This document shows positions 58,491 to 64,000 of a stretch of 64,000 nucleotides of DNA, one piece after another. Numbering within the stretch: the stretch's first letter is position 1; each line of letters starts with the position of its first letter. The stretch is from PWQG01 sp040882255 (GTDB taxonomy: Bacteria > Pseudomonadota > Gammaproteobacteria > Pseudomonadales > Pseudohongiellaceae): NCBI GenBank assembly GCA_040882255.1, contig JBBEBP010000005.1, positions 111,715-175,714 of the forward strand, given 5' to 3'. The notes below the pieces were generated by a model that saw only the letters and a program-made list of their open reading frames with translations, had not been told where the DNA came from and ran no database searches. The position numbers and the translations under genes are program-made.

Positions 58491-60632
58491 TTAATCCGCT
58501 CGAACTCGCTCACAGAGCGCGGCAAATCGCTGCACTGCTTCGCTGACCTCGCCGGCCTCATTCGCCTTGCGGGCCGCAGCTTCCAGCGCAGCCGCCTCGG
58601 CGCTGACGGCCATGAAGCCATAGCCGCCGGCGGCGCCCTTGATCTGATGGGCGATCCGAATGAGTGAGTCAGACTCATCGGCCTCGAGCGCCGCCTGGAT
58701 TTCGGCCACCTGCGCGGGCAGGCGTTCGACAAAGCCCGTCACCAGCTCGGCCATGTCCGGGTCATCGGTATAACAGCTGTGGACTGCCCCATCGGCGTGG
58801 AGGGGCAGGTCGTTCTGACCTGCCAGGGGTTCAGTCTGCGCCGGCGCCTCCGGCTCGCCCCGCAGGTGGGACTCCACCGCAGCCAGCAGTGCCAGGCGGG
58901 CAATGGGTTTAGTGAGATAGTCATCGCAACCGGCGGCCAGGCACCGTTCGCGTTCGCCCTCCATGGCGTGGGCGGTCAGGGCCACGATCGGTTCGGAGTA
59001 GCCCTTGGCCCGAAGCCGGGCCGTGGCGCCGTAGCCGTCCAGCTTCGGCATCTGCATGTCCATGAGAATGAGATCGAAAGGCCGGCTCTCGGCCAGCGCA
59101 TCAAGAGCGCGATCCACTGCGGATTCGCCATTTGCGGCGATATCCACTTCCAGCCCATGCTGGCGCAGCAGGGTGGACACCAGCACCTGATTGTCGGAGC
59201 CGTCCTCGGCCAACAGGATCCGGCCGGAGAGCCTCTTTTCTTTTTCTGCCGCCGGGCGTTCGACGGTAAAGTCATCGCCAACCACGAATGGTTTACTGAC
59301 CATCTCCGTATCCGGGACAAGCACATCCGGCAACACCAGGGTGAACGTGCTGCCCTCCCCGGGCCGACTACGGACATGGATCTCGCCGGCCATTGCCTCG
59401 GCCAGCGAGCGGCAGATGGTCAGGCCCAGCCCGGTGCCTCCGAACTCGCGGGTCGTGGAGGTGTTGGCCTGGTGAAAGGCCCGAAACAGTTGTTCGATCT
59501 CCTCATCGCTCAGGCCGATGCCCGTGTCACTGACATCGATTTCCACCCGCGCGGGTTCGTTGTCCGGCGCAAGGCAGCGCGCGGTCAGGTTCACTTCACC
59601 CTGGTGGGTGAATTTGACGGCATTGCTCAAGAGATTGAACAGGATCTGGCGCACTCGCGTGGGATCACTGTGAATGCGTTCGGGGATGGGCGTTTCGTAG
59701 TCAAGATGAAACCTCAGGCCCTTGTCCAGGGCCCGGACCTGCATCACCGAACTCACCTCGTGCAGGATTTGCGGTAGCGAGCAGACGATCTTCTCCACCT
59801 GAAGCTTGTTCGCGTTGATCTTGGACAGATCCAGTATGTCGCTGATCAGGGCCAGCAGGTGCTCACCGTTGCGGCGAATCGCCTGGATGTAATTGAGCCG
59901 GTTGCTCTCGCCCAGGGTGTGATCCATGAGCAGATCGGAAAAACCCAGCACCGATGTCAGCGGTGTACGGATCTCGTGGCTCATGTTGGCGAGGAACTCG
60001 CTTTTCGCGCGGTCGTTGGCCTCGGCAATCTCGCGCGCCCGCCGCAGCTCGTGCTCCGCTTGCCGGTAGCCGCTGACATCGTGGAAAACCACAACACCCC
60101 CCAACTGGCTTCCGGTGTGATCCCGGAGGGGCCGGGCGCTGGCTGAAATGTAGCGGTCTTCGGGACGCGCCGGTGTCCGGATGAGAATCTCTACGTCATC
60201 CACCGCCTCCCCCTGCATGGCCCGGCTCAATGGCAGCTGCCCGGACGGATAAGGCGTCCTGCCATCGGCGCGAAACAGGCCGAACTCCTCGCTCCAGTCC
60301 GAGACCCCGGAATCGTTCGTCGGGCCCCGGCCCAGCAGGTTTTCGGCGGCCTGGTTGAAGATCAGAGGCCGGCCGTCCATGTCGGTCACGATGACCCCCT
60401 CGACCACGGACTCGAGCACGGTACGCAGCACTGCCTGCTCCTTGAACGCCCCGGCCGTCTGGTCCACCGTGGTGCCATTCCGGGACAACGAATTAAGCTC
60501 CCTCTCCAGCGCTGTCAGATCCGCCGCCAGCCCGTCGACCGGATCGCCGGCGTCGTCCTTTGGCGTCGAATCGGCCGGCAGCCACCGCTGTATGCGGCGC
60601 CTCAGCTCGGCGATGCGCGGGTCGTCAGTCAT
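58491..60632 (-). CDS. PAS-HisKA-HATPase-REC-Hpt hybrid sensor kinase
   Basis: A 713-aa cytoplasmic kinase with no membrane helix. Domains in order: coiled N-terminus (about 1-60), PAS (about 70-195), HisKA (His in NMSHEIRTPL, about 220), HATPase (LSNAVKFTHQG, DTGIGLS, GGTGLGLTICRSL), REC (about 475-595; Asp in LILMDMQMPKLDG) and Hpt (His in RIAHQIKGAAGGYG, about 665). It is a BarA/ArcB-type four-step phosphorelay that can pass phosphate to another receiver through the Hpt. The downstream REC-GGDEF gene, 13 bp away, is the obvious target. Confidence 0.94.
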   Translation of the reverse strand: MTDDPRIAELRRRIQRWLPADSTPKDDAGDPVDGLAADLTALERELNSLSRNGTTVDQTAGAFKEQAVLRTVLESVVEGVIVTDMDGRPLIFNQAAENLLGRGPTNDSGVSDWSEEFGLFRADGRTPYPSGQLPLSRAMQGEAVDDVEILIRTPARPEDRYISASARPLRDHTGSQLGGVVVFHDVSGYRQAEHELRRAREIAEANDRAKSEFLANMSHEIRTPLTSVLGFSDLLMDHTLGESNRLNYIQAIRRNGEHLLALISDILDLSKINANKLQVEKIVCSLPQILHEVSSVMQVRALDKGLRFHLDYETPIPERIHSDPTRVRQILFNLLSNAVKFTHQGEVNLTARCLAPDNEPARVEIDVSDTGIGLSDEEIEQLFRAFHQANTSTTREFGGTGLGLTICRSLAEAMAGEIHVRSRPGEGSTFTLVLPDVLVPDTEMVSKPFVVGDDFTVERPAAEKEKRLSGRILLAEDGSDNQVLVSTLLRQHGLEVDIAANGESAVDRALDALAESRPFDLILMDMQMPKLDGYGATARLRAKGYSEPIVALTAHAMEGERERCLAAGCDDYLTKPIARLALLAAVESHLRGEPEAPAQTEPLAGQNDLPLHADGAVHSCYTDDPDMAELVTGFVERLPAQVAEIQAALEADESDSLIRIAHQIKGAAGGYGFMAVSAEAAALEAAARKANEAGEVSEAVQRFAALCERVRAD

Positions 60633-60781
60633 TACTGTCTCCTCGTACCCTCAATTCTGATCAGGGGGATCTCCACCGGTAACATCCACTGTAAGGAGCG
60701 AAAGTGTATGAGTAAAGTTATGACTTCACAGTGTATGCGAGAGGTTTCGCATCATTACATTGCCCGGGAACGAAGCCGAAC

Positions 60782-61156
60782 TCAGCGAGGATCAGTGTGG
60801 TGAATCACAACTTTCGGAGCTGGAGCCACTCCCATTTTATAAACATTCCATTGACGGTCTGTAGGCGGTAATTCATCGTCACAGGTAATTTCGTATGCCA
60901 GGTGCCCGTCCAGGCGGCAAATCCGCCATGATTTGAAACCGATTGAGTACGATATCGCCGGACTTCTGGCTGATTTACCATCAGCACGATCCCACGCCAT
61001 TCTGCCGTTCCAGTAACCGCGACTGGACATAACGTTTGCCTCTGACTTGGTCGGAGGAGCTTCTGAAGGTACGTAAAGGCCATCCACCTCAGGCAATCCG
61101 GAGCCGGATACTTCGATGAATAGAGTGTTCGCCGGAAGTTTGTCGATGTCTGTCAT
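60782..61156 (-). CDS. conserved-looking hypothetical protein, 124 aa
   Basis: A soluble, unremarkable-length protein starting MTDIDKLPANTLFIEVSGSG and containing VDGLYVPSEAPPTKSEAN, then a WNGRMAWDRADG segment and SYSIGFKSWRICRL, a pattern of short beta strands with Trp/Arg landmarks. I do not recognise a named family, but it looks like a small lectin-like or ligand-binding beta sandwich. The start at 61156 has AAGGAAA six bases upstream. It is more AT-rich than its neighbours and lies at the edge of the atypical terminal region, so recent transfer is possible. Confidence 0.65.
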   Translation of the reverse strand: MTDIDKLPANTLFIEVSGSGLPEVDGLYVPSEAPPTKSEANVMSSRGYWNGRMAWDRADGKSARSPAISYSIGFKSWRICRLDGHLAYEITCDDELPPTDRQWNVYKMGVAPAPKVVIHHTDPR

Positions 61157-61378
61157 AATGTTTCCTTGTGGTTCCAATTGAGTAACAAGATAGCGCTTCG
61201 TCCTGATCTCGGCGGAGAGATCGGGACGGGGGATTGAGCTCACGGGAATCTCATGGCGTTCCGTTGATTTTCAAAAGATAATACCACGGCAGCAACCGCG
61301 TTGGCGTATGCGGTGTGCAAAGTGCTTTGATGTAGCTAGGCGAATCCTCAGCCACCAGGATGACGGAGTCATTATCGA

Positions 61379-62254
61379 CTATTCGGTACGAGCGTGGGTT
61401 GCATGGCATTGTTGTAGCGCAATCGGTTCACTGTGCGTCCTTTCCCATGTTTGAGCCATTAGCTTCTTCGCCTGCCCCCAGCGGTAACCACCCAGAGCGC
61501 CACTTTGCTGTATAACCCGATGGCAAGGGATCAGCAACGCAATCGGGTTCGCGCCAATGGCGCTACCAACCGCTCTTGCCGCCTTGGGGGCGCCGAGCGA
61601 CTCCGCAACCTGAGCATAGCTGGCCACTGCACCCGGAGGTATTTTAAGCAGCGCTCGCCACACAGCGATCTGGAAGTTCGTCCCTGACACATGAAGTGAT
61701 AGAGGACCATGCCCGGAGTCTGCATGACTGCAAAAGAAAGCATCAATAGCATGACGTGTAGACGGGATGTTTTCCTTGAATGAACTCAAAGGCCAGGCGT
61801 TATGCAAGTCTTCCAGCAATTCCTCCAAGTTGTTAAGTTCCATGAACTCTACCCTGCAAACACCACGCCGGGTTACTGCCACAAACATACAACCCAACGG
61901 CGTAGAGTGCACGCCGTACTCTATAGTTACCTGCTTTCCCCGGTTTCTGTACTCGCCCGGTGTGACTGCTTCAAGCTGCACGAAATGATCATGCAGCCTT
62001 GAGCTGCCGCTCAGGCCAAGCTCATGTGAGACATCGAGCAAGGAACGAGACTCGTCCAGCAACCTCTTGCCTCGCTCCAATGTCAGGACCTGTAAAAAGC
62101 GTTTCGGTGTTGTGCCTGCCCAGCGGCAGAAAAGCCGCTGGAAGTGATATGGACTCAGATGTACATGGGCTGCCATCTCCGCCAAACTGGGCTGATCAGC
62201 CGCCCTTTGCACCAGATAATCCATGGCGCTTTCAATGCGTTCATAGTCTGACAT
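61379..62254 (-). CDS. AraC domain fused to methylated-DNA--protein-cysteine methyltransferase (Ada-like, lacking the N-terminal Ada domain)
   Basis: A 291-aa protein with an AraC DNA-binding domain (about 1-105; SLAEMAAHVHLSPYHFQRLF) followed by the alkyltransferase: an N-terminal domain from about 115 and the active-site motif IPCHRVIQQSGALGGYRWG (Cys in PCHRV), plus TNFQIAVWRALLKIPPG. It repairs O6-methylguanine and O4-methylthymine by self-alkylation. Ada's phosphotriester-repairing zinc domain is missing, so its induction by methyl phosphotriesters is not expected. It ends a clear change in base composition; this may be an acquired gene. Confidence 0.92.
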   Translation of the reverse strand: MSDYERIESAMDYLVQRAADQPSLAEMAAHVHLSPYHFQRLFCRWAGTTPKRFLQVLTLERGKRLLDESRSLLDVSHELGLSGSSRLHDHFVQLEAVTPGEYRNRGKQVTIEYGVHSTPLGCMFVAVTRRGVCRVEFMELNNLEELLEDLHNAWPLSSFKENIPSTRHAIDAFFCSHADSGHGPLSLHVSGTNFQIAVWRALLKIPPGAVASYAQVAESLGAPKAARAVGSAIGANPIALLIPCHRVIQQSGALGGYRWGQAKKLMAQTWERTHSEPIALQQCHATHARTE

Positions 62255-62471
62255 GACGTTGGCCCTCAGACACGATTTATGGATATACGACCGTCGACCA
62301 CGATTTTGGCAAATGCCTTTTCACCAACGTCACCCGGCACCGCCAAGGCCTGCCCCCTTCTTTAGCGAAAAGACGCGCAGTCTCGCGACCAGTACCTGAA
62401 CCGGCACAGAGTCAATTCTAAGAGGTCACTCGCAACCCGCCGACCCGAATCTTGCTATGTTGCTTTGACGC

Positions 62472-62520
62472 TATAACGCATAGCTAACCGGCGCGAGATG
62501 CGAGCGTCCGGTTGAGCGGG
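62472..62520 (-). repeat. partial attC-like integron recombination site
   Basis: Read on the minus strand, GCTCAACCGGACG and CGCCGGTTAGCT form a stem with one extra C and one extra A on the left arm, as in the L''/L' stem of attC sites, followed by an R'-like GCGTTATAG. The matching R'' on the other side is absent and replaced by the G run. Probably a broken attC. Confidence 0.45.
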
Positions 62521-62607
62521 GGGGGAACTACAAGCACCAGAAAGAGTAGCTCGAGCCAGGGCTATCCATGGCCCGGCTTCTTTGTCACTCCGATTAGCTC
62601 CCTTCTC

Positions 62608-62683
62608 CTAACGCCCGGCTCACACGCCGGTTTGAAGCTGCCAAGCAGCGGAAGACCGGTCGCCGTGCAGCCGATTGTTAGCG
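62608..62683 (-). repeat. attC integron recombination site
   Basis: Read on the minus strand the 76 bases start CGCTAACAATCGGCTGCAC and end GTGTGAGCCGGGCGTTAG. CTAAC pairs with the terminal GTTAG (R''/R' boxes). CGGCTGCAC pairs with GTG...AGCCG with one unpaired G on the left arm, the extrahelical base that orients attC for the integrase. This is the attC of the DUF2200 cassette, lying 68 bp after its stop. Confidence 0.75.
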
Positions 62684-62750
62684 AAAAAATGAGGCATCAA
62701 AAAGTCAATTAGAATTGTGTGCGCCCATGACAAGCACTTCATTCGCTGAA

Positions 62751-63101
62751 TTATTGCCTTAGAATTTTCTCCATCTTCTTCCCTTTTGCCAGCTCATCAA
62801 TCAGCTTGTCCAGGTAGCGTATCTTCTGCATCAGTGGGTCATCTACTTCTTCTACGCGAATACCGCAGACTACTCCCTTTATGAGCGAACTATTCGGGTT
62901 AATGCCTGGAGCTTGTGCAAAGAAAGTTTCAAAATCGTTTTGTTGCTCAATTTGCTTACGCAATCCTGATTCGTCATAGCCCGTCAACCAGCAAATTATT
63001 TCATCGACCTCTTCCTTCGTACGGTTCTTTCTCTCTGCTTTTTGAACATACATCGGATATACCTTTGCAAAAGGCATCGAAAAAATATGATGTTTCGGCA
63101 T
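62751..63101 (-). CDS. DUF2200 family protein, probable integron cassette gene
   Basis: A 116-aa protein that starts MPKHHIFSMPFAKVYPMYVQKAERKNRT (read in parts: HHIFSMPFAKVYP and KAERKNRTKEEVD), then ICWLTGYDESGL and GVVCGIRVEEVDDPLMQKIRYLDKLID, the DUF2200 pattern. Function is unknown. The gene is AT-rich relative to the chromosome and is followed by an attC site in the cassette orientation. A GTTAAG-type R' core about 45 bp upstream of its start would be the cassette's left border. DUF2200 members are common cassette cargo by my recollection. Confidence 0.85.
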   Translation of the reverse strand: MPKHHIFSMPFAKVYPMYVQKAERKNRTKEEVDEIICWLTGYDESGLRKQIEQQNDFETFFAQAPGINPNSSLIKGVVCGIRVEEVDDPLMQKIRYLDKLIDELAKGKKMEKILRQ

Positions 63102-63196
63102 CGTCTATCCTCCCATGGGTCTGAAGCCGCTGCATGGTATCCATTCTTAACGAAGCACTAGGCCCGTAGAGCCGACTAGACTATTTGCTATGTGAA

Positions 63197-63583
63197 CTAC
63201 GTTTCGGTGTCGCTATAAGGCTCCGCAACAATCTGGTTCTCGCTTTCGTAAACTATATAGCCTGGTCGATGTGTCTTGAGCATAGTTACGGATATATCGT
63301 ACTTGTCAAAGATCGCAGCGAGCTCTCTGGTTTTGGCAATGTATTCGGTTGCAGAATCCCTAAACCAGCTCAAAGCCCTGGGTGTTGCACTTCGTTTTGA
63401 AGATCGACTGAATCTAGAGGGCATATCCAGGTTCTCATTGAACCATTCAGCAAGTGCCCTATACCTCTTGAAGTCATCCGGATGCAGATCATCTCTGCGC
63501 TTCAATATACCCATTCCAGCAAATATCCCTTTCCTTCTGCCGGACCGGCCATCCAGTGGCTCAATGACGAATCTCAGGTACAT
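63197..63583 (-). CDS. hypothetical protein, probable integron cassette gene
   Basis: A 128-aa protein with no membrane segments. It begins MYLRFVIEPLDGRSGRRKGIF and ends with KTHRPGYIVYESENQIVAEPYSDT (read in parts), with FNENLDMPSRFSRSSK and WFRDSATEYI between. I recognise the overall pattern as a recurring uncharacterised protein but no named domain. The ATG at 63583 comes 15 bases after an R'-like GCGTTATG on the minus strand, the spacing expected for a cassette gene. A clean attC after its stop (63150-63190) is not seen. Confidence 0.75.
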   Translation of the reverse strand: MYLRFVIEPLDGRSGRRKGIFAGMGILKRRDDLHPDDFKRYRALAEWFNENLDMPSRFSRSSKRSATPRALSWFRDSATEYIAKTRELAAIFDKYDISVTMLKTHRPGYIVYESENQIVAEPYSDTET

Positions 63584-63597
63584 GCTTCCTCAGTTCA

Positions 63598-63657
63598 CAT
63601 AACGCCCGCATTCACGCGATAGCGTAGCTGGCCACGTGCAATTGATGTTTATGTTTA
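63598..63657 (-). repeat. probable attC-like integron site
   Basis: On the minus strand, ATTGCACG and CGTGAAT pair with an extrahelical G in the left arm, and the right end GCGGGCGTTATG is a good R' box. The R'' on the far side (ATAAACA) is only a partial match. It separates the gene at 63197-63583 from the next frame. Confidence 0.5.
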
Positions 63658-63670
63658 CAGGCTCCGCGTC

Positions 63671-63982
63671 CTAGACGTTTACTTGAGCGATAATCCATCT
63701 CAGTGAAGCGAGGTTCATAGCTATCGGAAAAGCCAGGAATGGAATCACAGCTACTCCATATCCTGGCGATACAAAAAAGGCTAAAACATGTAATGCGATA
63801 AGGAGACCAATAGACAAGGCGTTTAAGTAACCTGCCAACAGCAACAAAGAGGGGCCTCGAAATTCACATGCCGCAGCGGTTACGGAACCAGCGCTACACA
63901 GTATCGCAAAGTAACTTAACAGTGGCCAGAAATCGGTTGAGGAAGAGAGATGGTCCCGTTTATTTGGACCACCAAACCCGTT
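63671..63982 (-). pseudogene. open frame for a small membrane protein without a usable start
   Basis: A 104-codon open frame ends with TAG at 63671-63673 and shows three hydrophobic segments (FWPLLSYFAILCSAG, LLLLAGYLNALSIGLLIAL and YGVAVIPFLAFPIAM), so it reads as a real membrane protein. There is no ATG or GTG near its beginning and an in-frame TAG stands at 63983-63985. Either the start is nonstandard, a nonsense mutation or frameshift broke it, or the gene continues beyond the window in another frame. No family recognised. Confidence 0.4.
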
Positions 63983-64000
63983 CTATAAGTAGACAGCGCC

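Larger units (their letters stand above)
62255..62750. other. gene-free AT-rich interval with attC-like remnants
   Basis: No plausible gene is seen in the 496 bp between the Ada-like and DUF2200 genes. It contains one partial attC-like hairpin (62472-62520), a run of seven G (62519-62525) and one well-formed attC site (62608-62683). The remaining sequence has no homology I recognise and probably represents an eroded cassette. Confidence 0.6.

Noticed and set aside
63150..63190. Possible attC after the 63197-63583 gene
   Set aside because: Only a GTTAAG-like end and a weak CTAG hairpin are seen; the R'' box and extrahelical base pattern are missing.
1..64000. CRISPR arrays, rRNA, tRNA, prophage genes and intact insertion sequences
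   Set aside because: None were seen on reading both strands; small or divergent tRNAs cannot be fully excluded without a covariance search.

Overview
The window is a GC-rich chromosomal segment of a gammaproteobacterium. The housekeeping genes (glmS, uvrD, ubiA, recG, ridA, spoT, rpoZ, gmk, selD, selU) and their sequence character point there. Osmoprotection genes, a Na+:alanine symporter, a Na+/Ca2+ exchanger and MscL suggest a marine or halophilic lineage. I cannot fix the genus. I saw no tRNA, rRNA, CRISPR array, prophage or intact insertion sequence.

Layout. 1-8.2 kb: the glmS 3' end, a HexR-type regulator, a FemAB-like protein, a DUF938 methyltransferase, yaaA, a small membrane protein, a YciA-type thioesterase, uvrD and glutaryl-CoA dehydrogenase. 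8.23-8.87 kb: a gene-free interval between convergent gcdH and ubiA, filled by two related long hairpin elements in opposite orientation and bounded by a 15-bp inverted repeat. 8.9-18.5 kb: ubiA, an HU protein, the recG-ridA-spoT-rpoZ-gmk block, and the selenium pair selD-selU. 18.6-29.5 kb: mostly separate metabolic and envelope genes, including a dual GGDEF/EAL protein, a Tat-exported dienelactone hydrolase, a TPR protein, a probable halohydrin dehalogenase and a secreted beta-solenoid protein.

29.7-34.6 kb is one long minus-strand gene run: GNAT, DUF924, mscL with a zinc ribbon, an ABC ATPase, a fused binding-protein/permease, azlC and azlD. Its core would both release and take up osmolytes. 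34.8-42.2 kb carries a Bax-like hydrolase, a class D beta-lactamase-like protein without a signal peptide, a DUF4153 membrane protein, a methyltransferase next to a GFA-domain remnant, an AEC permease and a DUF885 lipoprotein. 42.4-49.5 kb holds MarC, an NHL-repeat lipoprotein, a cyclase, a metallopeptidase, a gamma-glutamyltransferase lipoprotein and an alpha-hydroxy-acid oxidase. 49.5-60.6 kb holds katG, a second NHL protein and a signalling block with a propeller sensor kinase, a REC-GGDEF cyclase and a PAS/HK/REC/Hpt kinase, plus a separate PAS-GGDEF protein.

60.7-64 kb changes character. It is more AT-rich, with small unrelated minus-strand genes (an unknown 124-aa protein, an AraC/Ogt fusion, DUF2200 and an unknown 128-aa protein). 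One convincing and two partial attC-like sites mark it as the distal end of a chromosomal integron cassette array. The integrase, if present, should lie beyond base 64000.
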